From Oscarella lobularis (taxonomy: Eukaryota; Porifera; Homoscleromorpha; Homosclerophorida; Oscarellidae): DNA of 64,000 nucleotides. The DNA is taken from positions 2,081,240 to 2,145,239 of the forward strand of contig NC_089191.1 in NCBI RefSeq assembly GCF_947507565.1, given 5' to 3'. The notes beneath the pieces are model-generated. The model searched no databases and was not told where the DNA came from. It worked only from the letters and a program-made list of their open reading frames with translations. Positions 1-10,870 of the stretch are shown here, piece by piece (position 1 is the stretch's first letter; each line of letters starts with the position of its first letter). The translations under genes and the position numbers were made by a program.

Positions 1-240
1 TCTGTTCGCGCGGACCCCTATAGGGATCCTCACCTTTTCCTAAAGGCACCAACGCCTAGATAAGGTGATCTAAGCGGCATTCAACCCAATCCCAAACGTG
101 TCTTGAGAAAAAGTTCAGTCAAACGTTCACTTTTCGATGACGCATTGAAAACCCGAATAAATACTTCACACGAACGATGCACTCGGAGCCTTACGACGTT
201 CGGTGGCACCCTTAGCCGTGATGCATGCTGCGCAGTAAGT
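1..240 (-). repeat. Partial copy of the ~500 bp dispersed repeat family
   Basis: The first bases match the inner part of the repeat copies at 13.4, 30.1 and 40.8 kb: a TCTGTTCGCG block, then a CCTCACCTTTTCC-like block, then a stretch ending near the GATGACGCATT region. The copy is cut by the window edge. I see no coding potential here or between 240 and 737. Confidence 0.5.
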
Positions 241-736
241 TTACATTCCTGCTATACGGGTGCTTAGCTCAGAGTGTACAGTGCGCGCGCGGTGAAAAAA
301 TATCATAAGCAATGCACGCAAAATTACGTAAAAATTCATAAGTCTGTTTCTCTCGTAGTGCGTCTTCACAAAGGTAACGCTACTGCATGTTTTCTTTGCC
401 AAAGACAATTAGGCGCATTCGCTTACCAGTCACGTGCAGATCGGATGTCGTTGCAACGCCTCGAGTTCAAAAGATCCTAAAAAAGATAGCAATGAAAACG
501 TGCTCGTTCTGTATCGTCCACTTAGCTTTTAGGCCTCCTTACGGACGGTGGGCTCGCACCGCTGGAGAGGCCGCAAAGAATAGAGCCAAATGTAGAAAGG
601 GTCGCTCACCCATGAGCAGCATGAGCCCATGAGCCGATCGAGCATAGGGAAGAGGGCCCTATAACTAGACCGGTCCCTGTCGACAGTCATAGCCCTGCCG
701 CAGAGGAGCTATGGCACCCGACGTGACGGCAGTAAT

Positions 737-2030
737 GTAGTCGGCGTGGAGATGAAGAGCCGGCCGACGCCGCCACTCCCCGTGTTGTACTAGCTTAGTA
801 GCGTAGTAGAGCGGGACGAATAAGCCGATGACGCAGCCCCTACAGGGATTAGAACCGCGCGAGCGGCGACCTGTAATCGCTGCGCCTTCGTTGTCCCGGG
901 GAGCGACGTTGCGACGACGTGTTGCTCCCACTTCACGACTGACCGGCTGTACTGCACTCAGATCGACGACGAGGTTACGCAAAGAATTGTGTGCGACGTG
1001 CGCGCCTATATGTGCGAGAGAGGCGAGGAGGAACGAGCTCTCATTGGTTGAAGCTAATTTGCGGTAAGACTCGTGACCATATATGGTCAAAATTGGAGCT
1101 CACGTAAAAAGTTTCGATTAACCGCGTGACGCGCCACCTGCTCGTTTTTTTGTGGTTTCGTCACGCTGTCGAGTGTGTAACAGAGTGACGTAACGTCTCG
1201 TTTGTTTGTGGTTCACTTGACGTCACGCGCGATCGAAAAAAGCAAGATGGCGGATGGGCGATCGATCGCGAAAGGAGCTCCCGCACAGGTATGCACGTGA
1301 ATCTACGCCTTTCTTTACTCTAACCCTTGTCGAAGTAAAAGGAAAGATGAGGAGTTTGTGAAAGAAGCGAATCGGGCGGACGAAAGGCGATTTTCGCAAA
1401 ATTTCAGTACTTGGTTGCCGATTATATTGTCTGCGTGAGTATCAGACTCCGTCGCACAGCAAAATAGCTCCATGTATTGCGTGGTTCCGTTCTAAAGAAG
1501 ATCGAGATCGTGGAAAGACGAATCATATCCGGGTCTATCGTCATCGAGTCCCTTCATCGAGTCCGAAAGTAAACCTTTTGACCGACTTTTTTCTTCAGAT
1601 ACGTTTCGGTCATGATAGAATGCTGCTTTTTCTAGGCTCTGGTGGCGTTTGGAAAAAGTGAGGCTCCCCAAGAGGAACACGATCAGTTTTCCGCCTGCGA
1701 AACGTAAGCTAAAGCTCGCAGACGCGACTTTATTTTTCTATTTGTTGGTACTATAAAGGCCTAGACGGTGCAGTCGAAGCGTCTCAGTGGATTCAGATGG
1801 CCCAAGAGGCGAATTTATCCGTCGCGCTTTCGGATCTCGTCTCTCCTCAGTCGTAAGACGAATTCTCATTTCAGTTTCGCCTAGAGAAGCTAAGAATCTG
1901 GTCTTCGTACGGCCTAAAGTGTGGAAGCGTGCGATGTTCACAACGACCGCAGTTAGAGAAAACTCGTTGTTCTAACGACCCTGAACCCTCTAAAGGGGCC
2001 CCACCCGTTTTCTCAACTTGTGTTCTGTTT
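737..2030. repeat. 1.3 kb dispersed duplication, copy 1 (promoter/first-exon-like block plus diverged 500 bp repeat)
   Basis: Near-identical over its length to 10871-12171. The first ~700 bp looks like a duplicated CpG-rich promoter: an inverted CCAAT motif near 1040, repeated TGACGT motifs at 1180-1230, and an AAGATGGCGG start context near 1245, followed by a GT donor after the codons for about 14 residues. In this copy the reading frame hits TGA just after that donor, whereas copy 2 stays open. The last ~430 bp (from about 1600) is a diverged member of the 500 bp repeat family. The stretch from 2030 to 2734 shows nothing else I can assign. Confidence 0.7.
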
Positions 2031-2734
2031 AGCCATAGCAGTTGTATTGGAAATGGTACTGACTCATACGGTTTTTGTTTATTTTTTAGGTTCGGGTTAT
2101 TTTTGTATTTGGCGAAATATTTTTTTCGCGGTTGATGTGCCGTCAAACGGAGATGGTCACGTGTCGACTCAAGATAGACGCACTGCCAGATAGGTGAAAT
2201 CTCATGCAAAAGCGTTGATTCCGCACGTATGCAATCCATTCTCTATATTATTAGAAGCCATTGCGACGTTAATTTTTGGATAACACCTTCGGACCCATCT
2301 CGCTCTTCCAGCTGAAGTTGACTGCAGAGCCACTGACCAGACGGCGGTTCAAGCTCGGCTACGGAGAAGCGAGGGAAGCCTAAGATAAGTGGCTGTTAGA
2401 ATAAAGTCAAAGTCACTTCAAAGCACCAAGGTACGTAGCAAACGTAATCGGTCTCCACATTATATTGGCCATAACGAAAAGATCGATTTCGTTTCGCTCT
2501 TTCTAGCAAACCTAAGCCCCTCGAACGGCAAAGTAAAATGAGGGACTCTCCTCATTAAAGCCAATCCTAGCTAGGCGCCCAGTCAGCCTCGTCAGTTGCA
2601 GTGACATCATTTTCAGCAAAGAGTGCAACAAAACATCAAACAGAGACAGACAAAACATACAATGAAAAGAAACTCACAAAATTAGAGTCCAACAAAAAGA
2701 TCATTTCCTCGCTCGCATTCCTCCAGCAGCCAGT

Positions 2735-4735
2735 TCACGGCTCATTAAAACGATTCTTTTCTTTTTTGACTTTCGCAGAGTCTTCCTCCAGCTCCTCCTC
2801 TAACTCTTCCTCGGCCTCGTCATCGTCCTCCTCAAGAGAACATGCGAGCATACTCGCATTTCCTTCGCCTTCGGTCGTCGTTCCTTTGGGGCACGGCACG
2901 CAAGTCGGCTGCCCGTAGTCAGCCTGATAGCTTCCCTTCGGACAGGGAACGCATTTATTGACCTCCTCAGGAAAAGCGTGCCCTGGCTGACAGACGTCCT
3001 CCTTGAAGACGCAGGCGTCCTTCGAAGCGGATCCCTCCGCAACGGTAAAGTCCGTACTGCAGCGAATGCAGACGGTCCGGCCAGCCTCGTCCTGATACGT
3101 TCCCCTCGGGCAAGGTTCACACGGTTTGAGACCGGTCAGAGAAACCTCACCCGGCTCGCATTTCTCCATTCCTTTGCACAAGGTGGCGCCACTTGAAGTC
3201 GTTTTGCTCTCACTGGAACAAGGGAGACATTCGTCCTCACCCGGCAACGACTGGTAGGTATCGAGAGGACAGGGCTTGCACGGGGCGGTCCCTCCTTCGC
3301 CGAAGCTGCCCGCCTCGCACAGCGCCTCCTTGCACTCGCTCACCGAAGTCGCGCCCTCGCGCGCGGTGCCCCGTCCCACGGGGCACGGCGTGCAGTCGGA
3401 GTGGCCGCTCTCGCTCTGGTAGGTGTGCAGCGGGCAGGCGACGCAGCTCGCGCGCGATGTTTCGTAGTCAATTTCCAGAAACGTACCTGCACTGCAGTTT
3501 CGGCAGACGGGGCGGTCAGACTCCAAGAGGATCTGCCCGTCCGGTATGGGGCACGAAAATTCAATAGGGCCTTCGCGCATTGAGTCCAGAACTTCGTGGA
3601 ATTTGACATCTTTCAGGGAAAGATTCTCCAACGATGTCGAGCAAACGAACTGTTGCACGGCCTTTGCCTTCTCCTTTGTTGTCTCGATGTCATCACCACC
3701 TTTATTTTGCACGTGGAAGCTTATCTCTACTTCTACTCCGGTCGCCCCCGGTTTGCTTCGTTTGCGCCGTTTATCGCAGATAATCTCTACCTTGATGTCT
3801 GATTCCGTTACATCTTCTGCCAGAATTGCAGCGCGGACTATACTCTTGAGTATCTCTCTTTGCTCGTCCGACAGATCGTTGCAGGCGACGGGAAGCTGCA
3901 GATCGGTCGGCTCGAGCGTTCGAAATACGATTCCTCCGACTTCAATGGGAATATCCATCTCGCACGGCGGCACCTTATCGGCGGACGGAACCCAATCGCC
4001 GGTATTGGCGCATTGGTAAACGAATTCTTGCACGGACAGTCCGAATCCTTCCTGGCAGGCGAGACGGCACTTCTGAGCGCGCGTCTTCTCCACTTCGGAG
4101 CAGACCGCCGTTCCGTGACTTGGCGCGGGGATATTCTTCGTGCAGCGTCGGTGTTCGCACAGACTTCCGTAGTAGGAGTGGATGCATCGGCACGTTCCCG
4201 GCGCGACGCAGTCGCCGTGCACGCACTCAGGAGCGCAGATCGGATCAGCGCACGTCGGCGGCGCGTACCCCGTCGGGCACTTGCACACGTTCGGCTGGAT
4301 GCACTGGCCGTTGTTGTGACAGCTGGGGGAGCAGACGGGCGTCTCGCATCGCTGTCCTTGGTAGCCGTTCGCGCACTGGCACTGGTTCGGCCGTATGCAG
4401 CGGCCGCCGTTCAGGCAGCCTCTCGGGCAGCTCGGCGTGCGGCAGTCGTAGCCCACCCAACCTCCGCTGCAGTGGCATCGGTTGTTGCTCACGCATCGGC
4501 CGCCGTTGTGGCAGCCGGACCAGCAGCGGGGAGGCGGCGGCGGCGGTGGCGGACGGCGCCACCAGCCTGAAAAGAGTTTGTAGGAAAAGACTTGTACGGC
4601 TCTTCGTTACTTACCCCACCACCGCTTTCTGCGCATCCCTGCTTTTCCGGCATCCTTCTTTTTGTACTGGTTGTCGGAGCCGGACGCTGCAACCGCGAGG
4701 AAGATAAACGCTGCCAAGACGAGAGTCGCTTTCAT
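2735..4735 (-). CDS. Secreted EGF / sushi-like / GCC2_GCC3 (ephrin-receptor-like) repeat protein
   Basis: Two exons, complement of 4615-4735 and 2735-4566, joined by a 48 bp GTAAGT..CAG intron; 650 residues. Exon 1 begins at an ATG followed by a signal peptide (MKATLVLAAFIFLAVAASG). Exon 2 opens with a poly-proline run, then four EGF-like modules (residues ~55-180), one sushi-like cysteine module, a spacer of about 130 residues with few cysteines, then about five CxxCPxGTYQ-type GCC2_GCC3 repeats and a strongly acidic/lysine-rich tail. The order resembles SVEP1/SCUBE-type extracellular proteins, but no orthologue can be named. No transmembrane segment is visible, so it is probably secreted. 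It is paralogous to the plus-strand gene at 6587 and the broken copy at 15.7 kb. The splice is supported by phase and by the same arrangement in the paralogue. Confidence 0.85.
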
Positions 4736-5439
4736 TTTTACCACTTGCTTTTTGGTCCCAGACTGAGAAGTAACTCGGCTGTGCTTTCCTTTAAGGAATG
4801 CCTCTCCGTCTGCATTTATTTATCTGGAAGTTTTCAAAGCGAGGGCTTGTTTGATTCATATTTAGATGTTATTGCTTTCACAGTCTTCCACCTATGAAGT
4901 TAGCACCTGGTAGGGGTGAAAGGTTTAGCGTTCAATATTTTTAGATGTTCCAGCGATAAGAAAAGCATCTCTTGTCTGACTCTGCAACCGCGCCATCTTT
5001 GCCGTTTTTGAGACCTTTCCAGTGTCATGGTAAATTTTTCTGTATGATGCGGCCGTAGAAGCTAGTTTAGGCTCAGCACGGTTAAAGAAGATTTTTTAAT
5101 TGAGAAAGGTAAACGGAAATTTCTTTGACGTGAGCAAGGTTTCTCCTCTACAGACGGCACAAAGCTCTCTAGCTCAAGTACTGAACACCAGTATTTTAGA
5201 GCCAATTTCACATTAGGAATTACGCATTTTTAGTTTTACTGACGGGGCAAGCTACTCAGAAATTCTTAGGACAGCGGTTAGATTTTCGGCGTTCTTGGGT
5301 TTAAGAGATAGCCCCTAGTTGTTTTATATTTCACTTACATTCTATTCGAAACAGCGGAAGAAACATGACATGGACGCAAGAGAAAAAGCAAAACTACACG
5401 AGAAATTGAGTTCCGTCTATGGGGTCCCTTTGGACCTTC
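4736..5439. other. Intergenic / upstream region
   Basis: It lies directly upstream of the minus-strand EGF/GCC2 gene and presumably holds its promoter. It is AT-rich, with no open frame worth calling and no recognisable repeat. Confidence 0.4.
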
Positions 5440-5856
5440 TCAGTCGAAATCGGCCACTTCCGAAAGGTGCTCGCGAAAGACTTCGAGGGCGTGTCTAACG
5501 CTCGGTTTCATCGCCGACGCCTTCTGCGCCTCGCCAAAATCGAGTTCGTGCCCGTGCGGATCGCCCTCGGACATTCTTACGGCGAGGGCCCTCATATCGG
5601 CGAACGCAATGCCGAGGGATTTCTTCTCGTTCACATCTTTCATCAAATCAAGAAGCTTACGAAAGATCGTCTCCTTCTCCTCCTGCGTCGCTTCAACGCG
5701 AATTTTGCGAGCGAGCATTTGTTCCGTTTCGCTCTCGTCCGACTGCGGGGAAAAATTCCAATCGAGGGCGGAGACGAATCGTTCTCTTACGTTGCCCATT
5801 GCGCCGGGGGTACTGAGTGCGAGCAGGAATAAGGCGGCCAGGATCAGGCGAGACAT
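5440..5856 (-). CDS. Small secreted protein, function unknown
   Basis: A single open frame of 138 codons. It starts with a clear signal peptide (MSRLILAALFLLALSTPGA) and continues as a charged, helix-prone, cysteine-free mature part of about 115 residues with glutamate/lysine-rich segments. Codon usage is GC-rich like its neighbours. It lies between two paralogous EGF/GCC2 genes but shares no sequence with them. I do not recognise a family. The signal peptide and sustained reading frame argue that it is real; an intronless gene is unusual here. It could be a secreted peptide precursor or a helical matrix protein. Confidence 0.6.
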   Translation of the reverse strand: MSRLILAALFLLALSTPGAMGNVRERFVSALDWNFSPQSDESETEQMLARKIRVEATQEEKETIFRKLLDLMKDVNEKKSLGIAFADMRALAVRMSEGDPHGHELDFGEAQKASAMKPSVRHALEVFREHLSEVADFD

Positions 5857-5927
5857 TCCTTTCGAGGAGCGGAAAACGGTGCAATCGGTGCAATCGGTGC
5901 AATCGAAGTTGGACTGTTCTGACTGTC

Positions 5928-6586
5928 TGTAAAAGAGAGCGTTCTCTCGACTGACCCCAAGTCCTGTTTACTTTTCCAGAAATAGCCTGGCCTTATGTTC
6001 TTCTATAAACATCCTATCAGCGTTTTATTTTAAAGAGGGTCTCCTCCAAGTTTGCATTCGGTTTTATCGTGATTCAGTGGAAATCTTTTCGCTAGCAGAA
6101 CCTCTTTTTGAAGTCCTCTCGGTCCTCTCCTTCGAACAGTACAGTCAATCATTTCAGATTTCCGGCACGAAGGCCTTTGGCTAGGCGCACTACCAAAAAG
6201 GCATTATGAGGAGCAGATTTCACTTCCAGGACGGGCTTGCGCACCTGCATCGCTTCCAGTATTGGTTACTCATAAAGATTTTACTCCAAGAGCGGGCGCA
6301 ATCAAATCCAGAGGAAGCTTGAGTAAGGTTACCAATATTGGTTACAAATAAACAGATTTCCATTCAGGGCGGGCTAGCGCACCCGCAATCGCTTCCAGAG
6401 GAGCCTTGAGTGAGGCCTCCAGTATTTGTTAAAGAGAAGGAACCCACCTGAAATTACTTCTAGGAAGCCAACCGGTTCTTTATTATAACCTTTCTGCAAA
6501 AAAGTGTCAGACCCCTCTGACTTGGTCGCGCCTATATTGTACTTAAACGGGTCTCGTCGGTCACTTGCCTCAGTCTCTTTGGCGAA
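5928..6586. repeat. Duplicated upstream region of the plus-strand EGF/GCC2 gene (copy 1)
   Basis: It aligns with 15117-15700, upstream of the broken third copy, starting at a TGTAAAAGAGAGCGTTCTC block. Within it the phrase 'CCAGTATTGGTTA...AGGGCGGGCTAGCGCACC' recurs about three times at intervals of roughly 120 bp, so the region carries an internal degenerate tandem repeat. It probably includes the promoter. Confidence 0.6.
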
Positions 6587-8536
6587 ATGAGGGTTTCCAT
6601 TGTCGTTCCCATATTGCTCGTGACAGCCCTTTGCTCCGTCGCGACTCTCGTCGAAGAAAATCTCTACGGCGACGCGCCGATCGGCAACTCGACTCGAGCC
6701 CTTCAGAGAGAGAAACGCTTCTTTGGACTCATCGCAATCGGTGCCGCCTTGATAGGAGCCAAGCTTTTCGCCTGCCGTAAGAACGATCGATTCGTAGAAT
6801 AACGTATAGATGCACTTTGTCCAGTGTTCCTGTGCCATAAGGGTGGAAAGGGCGGCGGCGGCGGAAGTCACGGGGGCCGCGGCGGCGGCGGCGGCGGGCC
6901 GACGTGCTCTCGCGGATGCAGCCACGGAGGATCCTGCATCGGGCCTAACCAGTGCAAATGCGTGGGCGGATGGTCGGGCCCAACGTGTAATACACCGACG
7001 TGCGCTAATCCGTGCGTGAACGGCCGCTGCTTCGAACCGGATGTGTGCCTCTGCAACATCGGCTACAAGGGCGATACGTGCGCGGATCCCGTCTGCATGC
7101 CTGATTGCGTCAACGGTAGGTGCTCTTCTCCGGGTGTGTGTGAGTGTGAGGAGAACTTCGCTGGGCGTCTGTGCCAAATCCAGAACTGTGGAAGCGACCT
7201 TCCTGCGCCATTTCATGGCACGGCGGTCTGCGCGCGTTATACTACGGCCTCCATTCATCAGTGCCATTTTGCTTGTGAACGTGGGTTCGGATTAACTTCG
7301 ACATTGCAACAGACCCAGTACCGGTGTCAAAACAATGGTACCTGGTCACCTCAACCGAATGTTGACAGATGCGAGGAGGACATTCCGATTGCGCCTGGTT
7401 TCTCTGATATCATAAAAACCAATCCTGAAATTGCCGTTCCATGTAGCGAGCTCACCGACGAGCAAAAGGCGGAACTTGAAAACATAATTCGCCAACGAGT
7501 GTTCGATGAAACAAGCGGGGGCGATCCTGAGCTCCAACTTGAAGACATTGAAGTCACTGTTAACTGTCCAGATCCAAGCTTGCGGCGTTCCGCAGACGCT
7601 ACCGAGGTACTGGTAAAAGTCAACTGCAACGCTAGAGATCACAAAAAAATTCTTATAAATGACTATCTTGATTACGGAACAAGGAGAGCTGAGCTCATTG
7701 CAATGTATTACAGGGCAAAGGCGATGAGAGAAGGCGCCTTGTCTCAATCAATGAAACCGGTCAGACTGCGCGGAGTGCTATTCCGCGAAGATTCTTCAAC
7801 TGTCGAGCAGATCTATTTCAGTTGCCCTAATCCCGATGGTCAACAAAAAATAGGAATGAAATGCATCAACTGCAGCAAGGGCCATTTTCTTGATAAGACC
7901 TTGCCAAAGCCAGATTGCGTTAAATGCCCGCGTCACTTTTATCAGGACGAAAGCGGCCAGCCCTCTTGCAAGCCCTGCCCCGAAGGATTGGGCACAGGCG
8001 AAACAGGTGCGACGAGCTCCAACGATTGCGATGTTCCCCTCTGCAAGCCGGGCACAATCGGGAATCACGGGGTCGCTCCTTGCGAACGCTGCCCAAGAGA
8101 TACGTACCAGCCTAAGTTTGGCCAATCGGCGTGCCTTAATTGCCCCGGCTACGGCCACACGACCACCACCGGCGCAGAAAGGTGTTCCAATCAACGTCAA
8201 TGCTCACCGGGATGGGCGTCGCCGACAGGGTTAGAGCCGTGTCAGAAGTGCCCCGAAGGATGCTATCAGGAGCACTTTGGCCAGCGCAAATGCAGGGTTT
8301 GCGTCACGAAGTACACACGATCAAGTGGCTGCAAAAATATCGATGAATGCATGCTTCAAGAGGAAGTGTGCGCAGCGGGTACCCGATCGGATGATGGGCT
8401 GCAGCCGTGCACCGCGTGCCCTAAAGGGAAGTATCAAAATATGCTAGCGCAGTCGGAGTGCAAGCCATGTCCAGCAGGAAGAACCACGATTCGGATTGGA
8501 AGTACCACGATGTTCGACTGCTCCGAGCATGAGTAA
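6587..8536 (+). CDS. Secreted EGF / sushi-like / GCC2_GCC3 repeat protein, glycine-rich paralogue
   Basis: Exons 6587-6776 and 6825-8536 are joined by a 48 bp GTAAGA..CAG intron; 633 residues. A signal peptide (MRVSIVVPILLVTALCS) is followed by a dibasic site and a hydrophobic glycine/alanine segment (REKRFFGLIAIGAALIGAK). Exon 2 starts with a Gly-rich linker, then three to four EGF-like modules, a sushi-like module, a low-cysteine spacer containing CSELTDEQKAELENIIR, and about five GCC2_GCC3 repeats (CxxCPxGxYQ...C). The same domain order and intron position are found in the minus-strand gene at 2735-4735, so they form a head-to-head pair. The hydrophobic segment after the REKR site could be membrane-active or a second anchor; that is speculation. 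No C-terminal anchor is visible. Confidence 0.85.
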
Positions 8537-10005
8537 TATTTATGTGGCCTTGCAGAAAACTGCTGCATGCTTTGCTGTTGTCGTTTTTTTCTTTTTGTTT
8601 GTGCTGTCGTATATGTGATGTGCATGCTGCATTGCAAAACATTTCTTAGATTTGCTATAGCAGCACACCGCCACACGAACCCGGCGGTGAGGAACATCCC
8701 AACAACTGCTGTACATGAGCAACGAAACAACCTCTTTGAATGCCTGCGCCTTGCTTTAGCGCTCTGTTGATCCCGTTGCCGCATTTCTTCTGCCTTTCTC
8801 TCTGAATTTCTCGCCGCCTTTTCTCCTCGGTTTCCTTTCTTCTAATATCGTCACCTCTGCTTTGAAATCATTGTAGACTAGCCACCGAAGAAATGATGAC
8901 GATTGTCGACCAACGCCCATTCATGAGAACGTTCTCGGGTGTGCTGGTTCCAGAGTCATCGTCATCGGGCTGAGGGGAGACGTTTTCGTGTAGATGTGAA
9001 GCCATATTTCTGTGCGCACGCGCAATAAACTTAAAGGGACGAGAAGACTCTTCTCTGTTTCGTCGCTCTCTCGCGCAAATTACCGTTCATCGTTGAAGAG
9101 TGGCCTAACAAAGCGACGTTGCAAGCAGAGAGCGGGAGAGACCTGCCGACGTATCGCATATTGCTCCCCGCTGCAAAATAAAACGGCAACCGACTGTTCT
9201 GCTTTGCGGAATACGGGAAAGACTTTGCCTCACGAAGAAGAGGAAATCGATTGGGTTAAATTGGACCAGGCCAGGCTTCGCTCGGGGGAAGATCAAGATC
9301 GTTAGGAGGAGATCACAGAAAAAACGTGACGTCATAGGCGACGTTCGTGCTCACGGTGGACGGTCGTTTGGTTCATCACATGCAAGCGTCTGCGTCCTGA
9401 ATTTTAGAAGATTGTGTACTATATAGTTTGAAAGGGAATAGATGGAGCTCATTTTTTTTCACTACTGAATACGGTAAGTCTTTCCGTTAATTAAAGACGT
9501 AGAAGATAATTCGATTCAGTATTCGCGCGTCGTTATTGCTGGCGATACAAACGTCGGTGGGGGAGACGACTCGCCAGCAACTTAAGTTTTAGGAACCAAA
9601 AAACAACGATCAAAATCCTATAAGCGACCTATAGTTGGGTTTGCATAACAGTCAATTGTCCACTTGTTTGTTAGGAAGGATTTCAGCTTTCCAGATCCGG
9701 GAGCGACGACGGTGCGACAATGCGATCTCTCAAGTGACGATGACGATGACGATGAAAAAGATGTCATAAAAAAGAGTCGCGTTTTGCTATAAGCAGGCAT
9801 TTGCGACTGATGCACAAATACGTACCGAAGCACGGCGTGAAGATAGGAACACCGGACGCCAGATCAATCAGCAGTCAGAGCGATCGTCAGAAACATTACT
9901 GTTATCGTCTCATTCCTGGGGACGGGGCCAGGATTAACGAGCCGGAAGTCCAAAGCTTTGACCTAAGTGATCACTTCATTTTACAATGACAATGAAAACA
10001 CCAAC
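8537..10005. other. Intergenic region without a supported gene
   Basis: A 3' flank with a long T/C-rich segment near 8750-8850. A 97-codon frame at 9012-9305 lacks any family signal, and I do not call it. A TGACGTCA motif near 9328 resembles one near 17340, upstream of the intact kinase gene. Confidence 0.4.
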
Positions 10006-10133
10006 TTCAAGGTATTCTCGTGGAACGTCTTTTTACCGAGAAGAGCGACGTTTATGCGCTAGGTAGCCTAGAGCTTCATCTGTTTACAATCTTAGGTGGT
10101 CGCTTGGAGTTTTCATGTGGGAGATATTCACTT
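10006..10133 (+). pseudogene. Relic of a receptor tyrosine kinase catalytic domain
   Basis: About 45 bp encoding RLFTEKSDV is nearly identical to the end of the HRD/DFG exon of the kinase gene at 22.4-22.6 kb. An interrupted intron follows, then a TTAG acceptor and the next 41 bp exon (GG TCG CTT GGA GTT ... WEIFTF). The donor that should follow GACGT is altered (TTATGC instead of GTACGT). Nothing of the rest of the kinase is recognisable on either side, so this is a decayed fragment of a third copy. The plus orientation matches the intact gene. Confidence 0.7.
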
Positions 10134-10518
10134 TTGGTAATTTATTTTCAAACGGTTGGTTAGATCGCGTGGGGGTGTCGATCGATCGTTTCGAAAAGCT
10201 TATAGTTTGGTCACAAGCTAGATTTGTGAACGTATTAGGCAAAGTTTTTAGAAGTACGTCTAATTACGATTGTATTAGCCTCTAGAATTGCGTCACAGGT
10301 TTATTTTGCCGGCTTAGTACAATATAGTGTCTGTAACTGCCCACTGTAGTAGCTTAAGCGGATAGGTATTAGAAGTGTAGCACCGAATTAGGGCCTAAAA
10401 ACTATTCCTTTGCTGAAAATTGGTTTGGCTTGTGCCGTGTTCTGTTTCAATAGAGCATGATACTATCAAAAATAGTCTTACTTTATTAATAAAGAGTGGT
10501 TCTTTTCTTCATGTAGGA

Positions 10519-10870
10519 AAAGCCTGATGCAAATAACAATGTTTTCGAAGCAGCAGCCGTACTTGGCTATGGGCTTCTTTTGAGTCTGCACTTGTGGGGT
10601 CTCGTTCTGTGCGCCATGTCCTCAACGTGGTGCATTGTGGCAAAAAAATCGTCAAGTACTAATTGCAACCTCGACGCCTTCCCTGTTTTCACTGATGCTC
10701 GCACATGGGATGTCATCTATCTGGCCCTGTGTATTGCAAACGCTTTGCTCTGCCTACCATGGATAAGCTGCAAACGCGAATTTCAAGGATTGAAACATGC
10801 TATGCAACGTCTTGTAACGTCATTGGGCTTTTGGTCGCACGTATTTCTTCTTAGCATATCAGTAGGCTTT
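10519..10870 (+). CDS. Exon of a multi-pass membrane protein, interrupted by the 1.3 kb duplication
   Basis: An acceptor (CATGTAG) precedes an open stretch of about 117 codons containing three hydrophobic segments: around GYGLLLSLHLWGLVLCAM, around VIYLALCIANALLCL, and around SHVFLLSISVGF. The frame runs directly into the 1.3 kb duplicated block at 10871. Either that junction is a real GT donor (GTAGTC) or the block has truncated the gene. The membrane-like region at 12.7-13.1 kb may be its continuation. I do not recognise the family. No start exon was found upstream. Confidence 0.4.

Noticed and set aside
830-880. tRNA-like GGTTCTAATCCC (pol III B-box-like) motif on the minus strand of the 1.3 kb duplication
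   Set aside because: No matching acceptor stem or anticodon arm could be folded around it, so not called a tRNA; a SINE-like origin remains possible.
828-1067. 79-codon frame conserved in both copies of the 1.3 kb duplication
   Set aside because: Conservation follows from the DNA being duplicated; composition is Arg/Ala/Thr-rich with no family signal.
4120-4707. Long plus-strand open frame opposite the EGF/GCC2 gene
   Set aside because: It is a GC-rich shadow of the minus-strand exon, with a repetitive Arg/Ser/Cys composition, and the minus strand has the cysteine modules and splice sites.
9012-9305. 97-codon plus-strand frame
   Set aside because: No hydrophobic, domain or splice evidence, and codon pattern does not differ from surrounding non-coding sequence.
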